A stretch of DNA of 33,151 nt from JBAXLO01 sp037134755 (lineage in GTDB: Bacteria; Bacteroidota; Bacteroidia; Bacteroidales; JACABE01). The notes below the pieces were generated by a model. That model did no database searches and was not told the DNA's origin. It saw only the letters and a program-made list of their open reading frames with translations. The stretch lies in the NCBI GenBank assembly GCA_037134755.1, contig JBAXLO010000022.1:1-33151 (forward strand), written 5' to 3'. Each line of letters starts with the position of its first letter. The first letter of the stretch is position 1. Shown piece after piece: positions 17,113-26,294 of this stretch. The translations under genes and the position numbers were made by a program.

Positions 17113-18501
17113 TTATAAAACAATATCATTGATAAGTTCATCGTGGCTTTGAGTACCATCAATAATATTAGACCTCACATTAAGTGAAATATCATAATCA
17201 TTGAAGTTAGTACTTAATAGTTTTTGAATAGACATCTGAATATTTGATAACAAAAAATCAAGTTTCGTCATTGAGTTCTCGGGCGAAATAATAAGGAAAA
17301 TATTATTAGGAGTTATCGTTAGTATATCTGTTGGCAAAGTTGTATTCTTTAGGAAATCTGCAATCTCTGATAATAATTTATCATATCTTATTTCGAGTTT
17401 TATCTTTTGAGCCTCAGGAAGCACTAATTCTAGCTTACCAATACTTCCATACTTCTGATTTCGTTTAACTCTTTCGATTTCATACTTCAAAAAGGTTTCA
17501 AAAGTTGAATAAGTGATAAAGCCATAATGTGTTTGGCGTGGCTTTTCTTCTTCAACTTCTACGGGTTGTTTAGTTGTAATAATTTCTTTGCCCATCAACT
17601 GATAACTATAGATATTAGTTTCGATAAGCTTATCAATTTGATTTATTTTTTCGCAACTAAAACAAAAAGCACTTATAACAGGTTCGGTAAATTGATGCTT
17701 ACATTCTAAACAATGATAAACTACTGAGCTAATCCCAAAATCAACACCATTATTCTTTAATTCTAACTTACATTTAGGACAACGCAATCCTTCATCTTTC
17801 TTAAACTCGCGCTCCTTACCTTCATATTTACAAACAAAATGATGTATTTTATTCTCATTTGTTAAATTATAGCCACCACATTCAGGACATGTTTCTCTAA
17901 AATTAATAAATGAAGAAAAACAATTGGTACACAAATGCAGTTTATCTACAAACTTCTTTTCAAGATATTCAAGTGCACATAAATCCGAAAGAAGTGTAAT
18001 CATCTTTTTAATATCTATATCCGAAAAATGCAGACTAAGAATAGGATATTCGTAACCTATTAGTGAATTTTTATTTACCAGAGGCTTTAATATCATATCC
18101 CTCGAGTACATATATCGCAATATCTTAGCAACGATTCTTTCTTCTGTAATGTTTAATCCGGCAGGTTCAAACTTATCTTTAATATCTTTAATTTTTATTA
18201 AAGTAGCTTGAATTTCACTTTCAATTATTGATGAAACAACAGCATCACAAAGCGTAATAATTAAGGGATCCGAAATATCATCGTAAGATAAAATAAAAAC
18301 GGGGATAAGATAAATAGACTCAATAAAAGAGCTTCTGATATTTTTAAGAAAACTAATGCAACCTTCTTTATCAGTATAATCCAGAATAATAGCATCACAA
18401 ATAACAACAGATTTAACATCTGTATTTCTGAAATCAGAAATAAGATGTATCTCTTTGTCGAGTGAATTAACTATTCTTTTACCAATAATATCAGAAGACA
18501 T
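17113..18501 (-). CDS. TackOD1 zinc-ribbon signalling protein with receiver-like and GGDEF-like ends
   Basis: 462 residues, no signal or membrane segment. Residues about 1-100 look like a degenerate response-regulator receiver (AIILDY with the Asp, SIYLIPVFILS). Residues 135-155 have LKPLVNKNSLIGYEYP, a linker I associate with TackOD1 proteins. Residues 188-285 form the metal-binding TackOD1 region: CxxC pairs at 191/194, 205/208, 241/244, 264/267 and 280/283, plus IHHFVC at 219-224 and CPKCKLELKNNGVDF. Residues about 325-450 resemble a GGDEF fold (FLKYEIERVKRNQKYGSIGKLEL), but no GGDEF catalytic loop is visible, so it is more likely a sensor or binding domain than an active cyclase. The gene lies 62 bp downstream of the HlyD-like gene and has its own -7 box. 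The role in surface-polymer signalling is inference. Confidence 0.7.
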   Translation of the reverse strand: MSSDIIGKRIVNSLDKEIHLISDFRNTDVKSVVICDAIILDYTDKEGCISFLKNIRSSFIESIYLIPVFILSYDDISDPLIITLCDAVVSSIIESEIQATLIKIKDIKDKFEPAGLNITEERIVAKILRYMYSRDMILKPLVNKNSLIGYEYPILSLHFSDIDIKKMITLLSDLCALEYLEKKFVDKLHLCTNCFSSFINFRETCPECGGYNLTNENKIHHFVCKYEGKEREFKKDEGLRCPKCKLELKNNGVDFGISSVVYHCLECKHQFTEPVISAFCFSCEKINQIDKLIETNIYSYQLMGKEIITTKQPVEVEEEKPRQTHYGFITYSTFETFLKYEIERVKRNQKYGSIGKLELVLPEAQKIKLEIRYDKLLSEIADFLKNTTLPTDILTITPNNIFLIISPENSMTKLDFLLSNIQMSIQKLLSTNFNDYDISLNVRSNIIDGTQSHDELINDIVL

Positions 18502-18533
18502 AAATCAGTTTTAACGTATATGTAATTTTTGAG

Positions 18534-18541
18534 CAAAAGTA
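18534..18541 (-). promoter_or_regulatory. -7 box (TACTTTTG) before the TackOD1 gene
   Basis: Minus strand 18541-18534 reads TACTTTTG, an exact TAnnTTTG, in the 62-bp gap after the HlyD-like gene. The TackOD1 protein could therefore be made separately from its upstream neighbour. Confidence 0.45.
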
Positions 18542-18563
18542 AGCAAAATAATCCGAACTTCTA

Positions 18564-19241
18564 TTATTTAGATATTTCAACATTTTGATTAAAGTACTTT
18601 TTCCATAAAACTAAATCTTTTGAATTAACAGGATTTATCTCAACATGTACTATTTGCTTGCTTTCATCGTCTTTGTTTTTATTCACTTCTAATCCTATAT
18701 TCTGGTTAGATATTCTGCCATAGCTCTTAAACCCATCAGCAAAATATATTGTCATAAGCTTTCTTTTAGGATATTTATCATACATATCCTTATCAATAGC
18801 AGCTTCAATATAGAGATAATCAATATCTGAGAAACTTATAATAATTTGATTATTATAAATCAAATCACCTAAAGGTTTATGTATTTTAGTTATTATTCCA
18901 TTATGTGATGATACAAAGAATGACTCCGGCAATGTGGCATCGTCATCAATATAAGGCTTATATTTAAACAATGTATCGCCAATATGAATGGCATCACCTG
19001 TTTTAATATTATACTTTAACACTTTACACTTTTCGTTTAATTTTATCTGCGTATTTGCACCAACTACTTTGCCTGACAATCTATTACCTGAATAGGTTTT
19101 AACAAAATAAATCAATAAAGGAATTATTATAACCATTACAATATAAAACACCAATCTCCTACGATTCTTTTTCTCTATTGGAGCCCCTTTCTTAATATTA
19201 TTTGGTGTTTTCGGAACTGATTTATATCTAAACTGCTTCAT
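18564..19241 (-). CDS. HlyD-like single-pass inner-membrane protein
   Basis: 225 residues. A basic cytoplasmic N-terminus (1-29, KKNRRR before the membrane) is followed by one transmembrane helix (about 30-48, LVFYIVMVIIIPLLIYFV) and a periplasmic part. Residues about 55-170 look like the barrel-sandwich (lipoyl-like) and beta-barrel parts of membrane-fusion proteins: LSGKVVGANTQIKLNEKCKV, then KTGDAIHIGDTLFKYKP, then FFVSSHNGIITKIHKPLGDLI. The coiled-coil hairpin of drug-efflux adaptors is missing, so it resembles the short HlyD parts of exopolysaccharide machineries such as Alg44 more than an efflux adaptor. No transporter or outer-membrane channel is adjacent. It is immediately upstream of the TackOD1 gene, suggesting a shared pathway. 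The family call is moderate and the pathway is inference. Confidence 0.7.
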   Translation of the reverse strand: MKQFRYKSVPKTPNNIKKGAPIEKKNRRRLVFYIVMVIIIPLLIYFVKTYSGNRLSGKVVGANTQIKLNEKCKVLKYNIKTGDAIHIGDTLFKYKPYIDDDATLPESFFVSSHNGIITKIHKPLGDLIYNNQIIISFSDIDYLYIEAAIDKDMYDKYPKRKLMTIYFADGFKSYGRISNQNIGLEVNKNKDDESKQIVHVEINPVNSKDLVLWKKYFNQNVEISK

Positions 19242-19327
19242 TAATTAGTTATTATTAAGATTATTTTCAGTGTTAATGTTTAGTTTCTACTTAATTATGA
19301 TTAACAAAATATTTATATTTAACAATA

Positions 19328-19335
19328 CAAAGATA
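19328..19335 (-). promoter_or_regulatory. -7 box (TATCTTTG) for the HlyD-like gene
   Basis: Minus strand 19335-19328 reads TATCTTTG, an exact TAnnTTTG, about 87 bp before the start codon. It lies between the gene and the 21-bp repeat array, so the array is just upstream of this promoter. Confidence 0.5.
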
Positions 19336-19438
19336 AGGCTTATTACGAAATAAAAATGTTTTTGTTTTGATTAGTTTTAAAATGATAATAATAAATGAAA
19401 TTGGCAGGATAATTACAAAAGGACCCATTTCCTCTCCT

Positions 19439-19690
19439 AAGCTTGTTATCGTCGATCGGAAGCTTTGCATCGTCGATCGGAAGCTTGTTATCGTCAATCG
19501 GAAGCTTTGTATCATCGATCGGAAGCTTTGTATCATCGATCGGAAGCTTTGCATCGTCGATCGGAAGCTTTGCATCATCGATCGGAAGCTTTGCATCGTC
19601 GATCGGAAGCTTTGCATCGTCGATCGAAAGCTTTGCATCGTCGATCGAAAGCTTGTTATCATCGATCGAAAGCTTGGTGTCGTTAACCGG
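19439..19690. repeat. Twelve tandem 21-bp repeats with palindromic blocks
   Basis: Exactly twelve units of 21 bp start at 19439, 19460, 19481 and so on to 19670. Each begins AAGCTT, continues with TGCATC, TGTATC or GTTATC, and ends near GTCGATCGG or ATCGATCGA. Units 2, 6 and 8 are identical, as are 4 and 5, and 9 and 10. The last unit (19670-19690) is the most diverged. Every unit holds two palindromes, AAGCTT and CGATCG (or variants). Because 21 is divisible by 3, at least four of the six frames stay open as heptad repeats. That makes the apparent 73- to 123-residue ORFs across it products of the repeat, not evidence of a gene. There are no spacers, so it is not a CRISPR array. Confidence 0.95.
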
Positions 19691-19935
19691 AAGTATCTAA
19701 GGAAAATGGGGAAACTTTAGTTTTGGAAGGTCATCCTTAAAAAAAGAACTACCTTACCTTCGCATATAACTACCTTCACTTACTTTTAAAGTATATTTAT
19801 GGTGTAATATGTTGATTACACAAATTATTCACTTCACGATTTATACTCCTTTTACCGTTAACTTAATTAATATTACCGTAAACTGATTTATTTGTATTAA
19901 TAATTGAATTCGGTACGTTTTAATAATATAAAGCG

Positions 19936-19943
19936 TATCTTTG
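19936..19943 (+). promoter_or_regulatory. -7 box (TATCTTTG) upstream of the alpha-2-macroglobulin gene
   Basis: TATCTTTG at 19936-19943 is an exact TAnnTTTG. If used, it gives a leader of about 165 nt that carries the inverted repeat at 19975-20053. No better box was seen closer to the start codon. Confidence 0.5.
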
Positions 19944-19974
19944 TTGTGGCTAATTTAACTAGATCTTTCTAAGT

Positions 19975-20053
19975 CGTCATTACGAGGAGGAACGACGAAG
20001 CAATCTGCTGTATAGATGAATATTGAGATTGCTTCACTTCGTTCGCAATGACG
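19975..20053. repeat. Inverted-repeat element (MITE/REP-like)
   Basis: CGTCATTACGAGGAGG...GAAGCAATCT (19975-20006) is inverted at 20026-20053 as AGATTGCTTCACTTCG...CAATGACG, with about 20 bp between. The end words CGTCATT(A/G)CGA and GAAGCAATCT are typical of a palindromic intergenic repeat common in many bacterial genomes. It has no coding capacity. Confidence 0.8.
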
Positions 20054-20117
20054 ATAGAGTAATTAAGGAAACATTTGCACAGAATTTGATACATCATTAC
20101 TTAAAATAAATCATGTT

Positions 20118-23100
20118 ATGAAAAGAAATTTGTTTTGTTTGATAGCCCTTATCGGGATAATGGCTATTTCGATGAACACTGTTTATTGTCAGAATAATAA
20201 TAAGAAACAGAAGACTTTGACAGGGAAAGAAGAATACGCTGCCGAGTGGAAAAAGATTGATGAATTTACAAATAAAGGCTTGCCTAAATCGGCTCAGGAG
20301 ATAGTTGATAAGATTTATAAAGAGACCAAGCAGAGCAAGAATGCACCTCAGTTTGTGAAAGCTGTGCTTTGTAAGATAAAACTCAACTCTAATTATGAGG
20401 AAAACTATCAGGTTAAGAATATTAATGCAGTTGAAGCTGAGATTAAAACAGCTACCTTTCCGGTAAAACCCGTCTTGTATTCCATGTTAGCTGATCTTTA
20501 CTATGGTTACTATCAAAACAACAGGTATACGATCCTCGACAGGGCTGCAACCGTTGATTTTGATCAAAAGGATATTGAAGTTTGGGATGCACGTAAGCTT
20601 TTGGCTGAGATTATATCCAATTATCGCAAGTCATTGCACAATCCACAGGAGTTAAAAGCTACCAATATTAATATATATGATGCAGTTATAATAAAAGGTA
20701 ACGGTACCAGAAGATTTCGTCCTACCCTGTATGATTTTCTAGCTCATAGAGCTATTGATTTCTTTATGAACGAAGATTATGGACTAACGCAACCAGCCGA
20801 TCATTTCGAACTTAACAATGATGATTACTTTCAACCATCACAACAGTTTGCTAAGCTTAATATAAAAATCAAAGACAGTCTTTCTTTAGATTATTATGCT
20901 ATTAATCTTTTGCAGGATCTAGTTGAGTTCCACCTCAACGATGCGAATCCAGAAGCTTTGATAGATGTTGAGCTTAAAAGATTGCAGTTTGTAAACTCCA
21001 AGGCAACGTTGCCCGATAAAGACGAACATTATTTGCAGGCATTGATTAAACTGGATAAGAAATATGTGAATGATTCCATGTCAACAGAGGTTTCATACTA
21101 TGTAGCGCAACAATACATAAAGAGAGCTGATAAATACAATCCACTGCTTTCGCAGGATAATAAATGGGATAAAAAGACAGCTTACGAATATTATGAAAAT
21201 GCTATCAAACGTTTCCCTCAAAGCTATGGAGCTAGATTGTGTAAGGTAGCCATGCAGGATATTCCCAAGCCCAATGTGTCAATTACTATGAATGATGCTA
21301 ATGTTCCTGATAAACCTATTCTTTCGTTGGTTAACTATAAGAATCTAAAGACAATCTACTTTAAAATTGTAAAGACCGATCCTGAGAAAGACAAAAACTT
21401 AAGGAATAAGCTTACCTCAGCCCAGCTAATAAATAGTTATGCTTTATTAGATGCGGTCAAAGAATGGGATATTAATGTTACTAATGATGGAGATTTCCAA
21501 AGCCATAAGATAGAAACTAAGATACCTGCACTTCCCTATGGTTATTATATATTGCTTGCTTCTTCTACTAAAGATTTTAGTTGCAAAGAGCAGGTAGTTT
21601 CCGATAATAGTTTCTGGGTAACCGACATCAGTTATGTTGACAGGAGAGAATCTCATGGTGCTCTTAATTATTATGTCCTTAATCGCGAAACCGGGCAACC
21701 TATGAAGTCAGTTAGTGTAAAGGCTTTTACCAGAGATTATGATTATAAATCGAGAGCTTATTATACCAAGCTTTGGAAAGAGTTTACAACTAATAATGAA
21801 GGTTATTTTGAGATCCCTCCCATGACAAATAGTAACGACTATAAGTATTTCTACATGGAGTTTAATACTAATAAGGATAGATATATTACGAGCAATTACT
21901 TCTCTCAAAACGCTTATTATGTTTACGATGTAAAGCCTGTTGTTACTACTCATTTCTTTACAGATAGGTCTATTTATCGTCCGGGTCAGACTGTTTATTT
22001 TAAAGGTGTCGTTATTGAAAGCATCGGCGAAGACCATAAAATAAAGCCGAATCATATTACCAAAGTTATCTTTAAAGATGTGAACTATCAAAAGGTAAGT
22101 GAATTGTCGCTTACAACTAATGAGTACGGTTCTTTCAGCGGAAGCTTTACAGCTCCTGTTACAGGACTTACCGGAAGAATGACTATCGTGAATGAAACAG
22201 GGAGTTGCTACTTTAATGTTGAGGAATATAAACGCCCTAAGTTTGATGTGACAATCAATCCTGTAAAAGGAAGTTATAAGCTGAATGAAAAGGTTAGTGT
22301 TACCGGGAATGCAAAGGCGTATGCAGGCAATAATATCGACAATGCAAAAGTGAAATATCGTGTTACTCGTCAAGCTAGATACCCTTATTATTGCTGGTGG
22401 TGGAGACCCGTACATTCATCTACTTCAATGGAGATTACCAATGGCAATTGCACTACTGATGACAATGGGGAGTTCAAGATTGACTTTAAAGCTATACCTG
22501 ATTTAAGTATTGACAAGAAAGACAACCCTGTGTTTGAATATACTATTAATGCTGATGTAACAGATATTAATGGTGAAACACATTCAACTTCGCAAGTTGT
22601 ATCGGTTGGGTACAATGCTTTAATAGCAAATGTAGATGTTCCGGAAGATGTTAATAAACTTGATGAAAATATCTTCCCATTAAAGATAACTAACTTAAAT
22701 GGACAAGTTGAACCGGCTGTTGGTGATATTACTATTTACAAACTTAAACAATCTGACAAAGTATACAGGGATAGGAAGTGGGAAAGACCTGATTTGATGG
22801 GCATGAGTAAAGCAGAATTCGAAAAGAATTTCCCTTATGATATCTATAAGGATGAAAACAACATCACCACCTGGGAAAAAGACAAACAAGTCCAACTAAC
22901 ACATTTTATTACTCCGGCTGATTCAACACTTAAGCTTGAAGATATAAAACAATGGCAACAGGGAATGTATTATCTGGAGCTAAAAACAAAAGATAAGTAC
23001 GGTACAGAGGTAGTAGTTAAGAAGTATTTTACTGTCTTCTCAACTGAAGAAAAGGCAGTAGCTAAGAATGATATTATTTGGTTTAAAATGTTAAAAGATA

Positions 23101-26100
23101 AAGGAGAACCGGGTGATAAAGCCTCATTCTTAATAGGCAGTAAAGATAAGAATGTAAGTGTTCTTTATGAAATAGAACTTAAGAATAAGATAATCTCAAA
23201 GCAATGGATTAATCTGAATGATGAACAGAAGCTTATTGAGATACAGATTACAGAAGAACATCGCGGTAACTTCACAATACATTTGGTAGCAATTAAAAAT
23301 AACCGTAGCTTTAGTTATAACGAAACCATCATTGTTCCTTTTACAAATAAGAAACTTAACTTAAGTTTCCAAAGCTTCCGTAATAAGTTAGCTCCCGGGC
23401 AGAAGGAAGAATGGAAGATAACCATTAAAGGCATTAAAGGAGAAAGGTTTGCTGCCGAAATGCTTGCTTCCATGTATGATGCTTCTCTGGATGCTTTGCA
23501 AGATCATAACTGGTATTTTAGTATTTATAATTCTAATTATTCCAATTTATTATGGACTGTAAGTAGTTCATTTAACAATTCAAGTAGTGGCCTTTGCGCT
23601 GAGTTTGCACAGAAATATAAAAGCCCTTACGAAAGAAGATACGATCAACTTAATAGTAGCTTTCGCAGAAACTATAGCTATAGAGGAATGCGTAAATCTA
23701 AGGCTAATACTTATGCTTGGAAGAGTGAAGAAAAAAACTTGGAGGATGGAGGTTATGCTCCTTCAGCAGGAGCTTTTGATTTGGCTGAAACAACAATTAC
23801 AACTGTTAATGGATGTATTAGTAAGAATGCAGAGACAGGAAAGATGGGTGGTGATAAAGATGGCTATCTTGATGCTAATGCAAGAGAAACAAGTGGAGAA
23901 AAGCAAGGGCCATCAAGAAATAAGCCCACCGATTTCTCTGATGTAAAAGCACGAACTAACTTCAACGAAACTGCATTCTTTTATCCTCAACTGCAAACCA
24001 ATGATAGTGGTGATGTAGTGGTTGCCTTTACCGTTCCCGAATCATTAACTAAATGGAAGATGATGGGGATGGCTTACACTAAAGACTTAAAGATCGGGCA
24101 AACCATAAAGGTACTAGTTACTCAGAAAGACATTATGGTTGTTCCCAATGCTCCACGCTTCTTCCGCGAAAGCGATAAGATGGCTTTCAATGTAAAGATA
24201 TCTAACATCTCTGATAAAGATTTAGAAGGAAGCACTCGTCTGCAATTCTTCAATGCTATTACTATGCAACCTGTTGAGGGGATTCTATTAGAAGCTAATG
24301 AAAAGCCTTTCTCAATTAAAGCAGGACAAAGTCAGTCGGTGAGTTGGAACATTACTATCCCCGAAGGACTGGGTGCTATCACTTATAATGTATTAGCTAA
24401 GGCAGGCAACTTCTCTGATGGTGAGGAGATGGCTATCCCCATTCTCACCAATCGCATGTTGGTTACCGAGTCAATGCCTTTACCTATCAATGGCAAGCAG
24501 ACTAAAGAGTTTAAGCTTACCAAGCTTCTTGATTCAAAGTCTTCAACTACTTTAAGGAATCATAAACTTACGCTTGAGTTTACTTCCAATCCGGCATGGT
24601 ATGCTGTGCAGGCTTTGCCTTACATTATGGAGTATCCTTACGAATGTTCTGAGCAGACTTTCAGCAGGTTTTACGCTAACAGTCTTGCCTCTTTCATAGC
24701 TAATTCAAATCCTAAGATCAGAAGAGTATTTGAAGATTGGAAGAACATTTCTAAAGAAGCTTTGCTTTCTAATCTGGAGAAGAATCAGTCGTTAAAAGCA
24801 CTGTTATTAGAAGAAACTCCATGGTTGGTTCAGGCTAAGAATGAAACCGAACGCAAGAAACAGATAGGTCTTTTGTTTGATCTTAATAAGATGTCAACCG
24901 AATTAGCAGCAGCTAAGAAAAAGCTTATGAAGAAACAACTGTCTAATGGTGCATGGGCTTGGTTTGATGGCGGCATTGACGATCGTTACATAACGCAATA
25001 CATAGTTACGGGCTTTGCTCATTTGCAGCATTTAGGTGTTGATGTTTATAAGAATGACAATGAGTTGAAGAATATGATTAAGAAGGCTGTTTACTATCTG
25101 GATGATCGTATGCGTGAAGATTATAATTATATTAAGAAATGGTATCCAAAGGATATTGACAAGGATCATTTAGGCTACACCGAGGTACAATATCTTTATG
25201 CAAGGAGTTTCTTTAATAAAGAGTATGAGATAGCTTCGAAGAATAAGGAAGCCTTTAATTATTTCAAAGAGCAGGCTCAGACGTACTGGACTTCTCGTAA
25301 TAAATATCTGCAAGGTATGATTGCCCTGTCTTTATATAGATATAATGACACCAGAACGCCTGCTGACATTATCAAATCATTAAAAGAAAATGCTCTTTAC
25401 AGTGAAGAAATGGGAATGTACTGGCGCGAAATGTATGGCGGTTATTGTTGGTATCAGGCTCCTGTTGAGAGCATGGCTTTGTTGATTGAGGCTTTTGATG
25501 AGGTGGCAAAGGATAAGGAGAGTGTGGAGAAGATGAAGATATGGCTGCTCAAACAGAAGCAAACTCAGGACTGGAAGACTACCAAAGCTACTTCCGAGGC
25601 TATCTATGCGTTGCTTTTAAAAGGAACTGACTTGTTGGCTAGTGATAAGTTGGTTGAGGTAACGGTAGGTGGTGTAAAAGTTGATCCTTATGCTTCTGAG
25701 AAAGGTGTTGAAGCAGGTACGGGTTACTTTACTACTTCGTGGAATGGCAATGAGATAAAGCCGGAACAGGGGAATATAACGGTAACTAAATCTGACGACG
25801 GTGTTGCATGGGGAGCTGTCTATTGGCAATACTTTGAGCAGTTGGATAAGATAACTCCTGCCGAAACTCCTCTGAAGCTCGAAAAGAAATTGTTTGTTGA
25901 GCGTCCTACAGCTTCCGGTCCGGTGATAGAGCCTATCACAACTGCCACTCATTTAAAGGTTGGCGATAAGATAAAAGTCCGTATTGAATTGCGTGTGGAT
26001 CGTGATATGGAATATGTTCACCTTAAGGATATGCGTGCTTCGGCTTTCGAACCTGTTAATGTGCTGTCTTCTTATAAATATCAGGGAGGTCTGGGTTATT

Positions 26101-26288
26101 ACGAAAGCACCAGAGATGCTTCCACTAACTTCTTTATCTCTTATCTTAACAAAGGTACTTATGTGTTTGAATACACTTTGGTAGCTTCGCAAAAGGGTGA
26201 TTTCTCCAATGGCATTACAAGTATTCAATGTATGTATGCTCCTGAATTCGGGGCACATTCCGAAGGGATAAGAGTGGTTGTAGAGTAA
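20118..26288 (+). CDS. Alpha-2-macroglobulin family protein with thioester motif
   Basis: 2056 residues with a signal peptide (1-25, ending VYCQ; the Cys is not in a good lipobox). A largely helical N-terminal region (about 30-380) is followed by macroglobulin domains. The MG2 signature is FTDRSIYRPGQTVYFKG, starting near residue 614. The A2M core near 1285-1360 includes FFYPQLQTNDSGD and PESLTKWKMMGMAYT. The thioester-domain motif YPYECSEQTFSRF places C1510 and Q1513 in the CxEQ arrangement that forms the reactive bond, followed by an alpha-alpha barrel (about 1510-1800) and the C-terminal receptor-binding-like domain. Such proteins trap attacking proteases in the periplasm or at the surface. 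The PBP1C gene often paired with bacterial homologues is absent here. The gene has its own promoter with a long leader. Family call is sure; substrate and exact location are not. Confidence 0.95.
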   Translation: MKRNLFCLIALIGIMAISMNTVYCQNNNKKQKTLTGKEEYAAEWKKIDEFTNKGLPKSAQEIVDKIYKETKQSKNAPQFVKAVLCKIKLNSNYEENYQVKNINAVEAEIKTATFPVKPVLYSMLADLYYGYYQNNRYTILDRAATVDFDQKDIEVWDARKLLAEIISNYRKSLHNPQELKATNINIYDAVIIKGNGTRRFRPTLYDFLAHRAIDFFMNEDYGLTQPADHFELNNDDYFQPSQQFAKLNIKIKDSLSLDYYAINLLQDLVEFHLNDANPEALIDVELKRLQFVNSKATLPDKDEHYLQALIKLDKKYVNDSMSTEVSYYVAQQYIKRADKYNPLLSQDNKWDKKTAYEYYENAIKRFPQSYGARLCKVAMQDIPKPNVSITMNDANVPDKPILSLVNYKNLKTIYFKIVKTDPEKDKNLRNKLTSAQLINSYALLDAVKEWDINVTNDGDFQSHKIETKIPALPYGYYILLASSTKDFSCKEQVVSDNSFWVTDISYVDRRESHGALNYYVLNRETGQPMKSVSVKAFTRDYDYKSRAYYTKLWKEFTTNNEGYFEIPPMTNSNDYKYFYMEFNTNKDRYITSNYFSQNAYYVYDVKPVVTTHFFTDRSIYRPGQTVYFKGVVIESIGEDHKIKPNHITKVIFKDVNYQKVSELSLTTNEYGSFSGSFTAPVTGLTGRMTIVNETGSCYFNVEEYKRPKFDVTINPVKGSYKLNEKVSVTGNAKAYAGNNIDNAKVKYRVTRQARYPYYCWWWRPVHSSTSMEITNGNCTTDDNGEFKIDFKAIPDLSIDKKDNPVFEYTINADVTDINGETHSTSQVVSVGYNALIANVDVPEDVNKLDENIFPLKITNLNGQVEPAVGDITIYKLKQSDKVYRDRKWERPDLMGMSKAEFEKNFPYDIYKDENNITTWEKDKQVQLTHFITPADSTLKLEDIKQWQQGMYYLELKTKDKYGTEVVVKKYFTVFSTEEKAVAKNDIIWFKMLKDKGEPGDKASFLIGSKDKNVSVLYEIELKNKIISKQWINLNDEQKLIEIQITEEHRGNFTIHLVAIKNNRSFSYNETIIVPFTNKKLNLSFQSFRNKLAPGQKEEWKITIKGIKGERFAAEMLASMYDASLDALQDHNWYFSIYNSNYSNLLWTVSSSFNNSSSGLCAEFAQKYKSPYERRYDQLNSSFRRNYSYRGMRKSKANTYAWKSEEKNLEDGGYAPSAGAFDLAETTITTVNGCISKNAETGKMGGDKDGYLDANARETSGEKQGPSRNKPTDFSDVKARTNFNETAFFYPQLQTNDSGDVVVAFTVPESLTKWKMMGMAYTKDLKIGQTIKVLVTQKDIMVVPNAPRFFRESDKMAFNVKISNISDKDLEGSTRLQFFNAITMQPVEGILLEANEKPFSIKAGQSQSVSWNITIPEGLGAITYNVLAKAGNFSDGEEMAIPILTNRMLVTESMPLPINGKQTKEFKLTKLLDSKSSTTLRNHKLTLEFTSNPAWYAVQALPYIMEYPYECSEQTFSRFYANSLASFIANSNPKIRRVFEDWKNISKEALLSNLEKNQSLKALLLEETPWLVQAKNETERKKQIGLLFDLNKMSTELAAAKKKLMKKQLSNGAWAWFDGGIDDRYITQYIVTGFAHLQHLGVDVYKNDNELKNMIKKAVYYLDDRMREDYNYIKKWYPKDIDKDHLGYTEVQYLYARSFFNKEYEIASKNKEAFNYFKEQAQTYWTSRNKYLQGMIALSLYRYNDTRTPADIIKSLKENALYSEEMGMYWREMYGGYCWYQAPVESMALLIEAFDEVAKDKESVEKMKIWLLKQKQTQDWKTTKATSEAIYALLLKGTDLLASDKLVEVTVGGVKVDPYASEKGVEAGTGYFTTSWNGNEIKPEQGNITVTKSDDGVAWGAVYWQYFEQLDKITPAETPLKLEKKLFVERPTASGPVIEPITTATHLKVGDKIKVRIELRVDRDMEYVHLKDMRASAFEPVNVLSSYKYQGGLGYYESTRDASTNFFISYLNKGTYVFEYTLVASQKGDFSNGITSIQCMYAPEFGAHSEGIRVVVE

Positions 26289-26294
26289 GAAGAA

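Larger units (their letters stand above)
19691..20117. other. Intergenic leader region of the alpha-2-macroglobulin gene
   Basis: No gene seen in 19242-20117. Beyond the 21-bp array there is a GTGTAAT/ATTACAC hairpin at 19802-19821, two TTACCGTwAAC words at 19854-19882, a -7 box at 19936-19943 and the inverted-repeat element at 19975-20053. Confidence 0.6.

Noticed and set aside
17113..18501. Active diguanylate cyclase
   Set aside because: The C-terminal region has a GGDEF-like layout but no visible GGDEF or EAL catalytic motif.
19439..19690. CRISPR array
   Set aside because: Repeats are directly adjacent with no variable spacers, and no cas gene is present in the window.
19439..19690. Plasmid iterons or a replication origin
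   Set aside because: Unit size and number would fit iterons, but there is no replication initiator or partition gene nearby and the surroundings look chromosomal (rnr, msrBA).
19291..19720. Overlapping open frames of 73-123 codons on both strands across the 21-bp array
   Set aside because: A 21-bp unit without stops keeps every phase open; the frames are only heptad repeats of the DNA unit and have no independent sign of coding.
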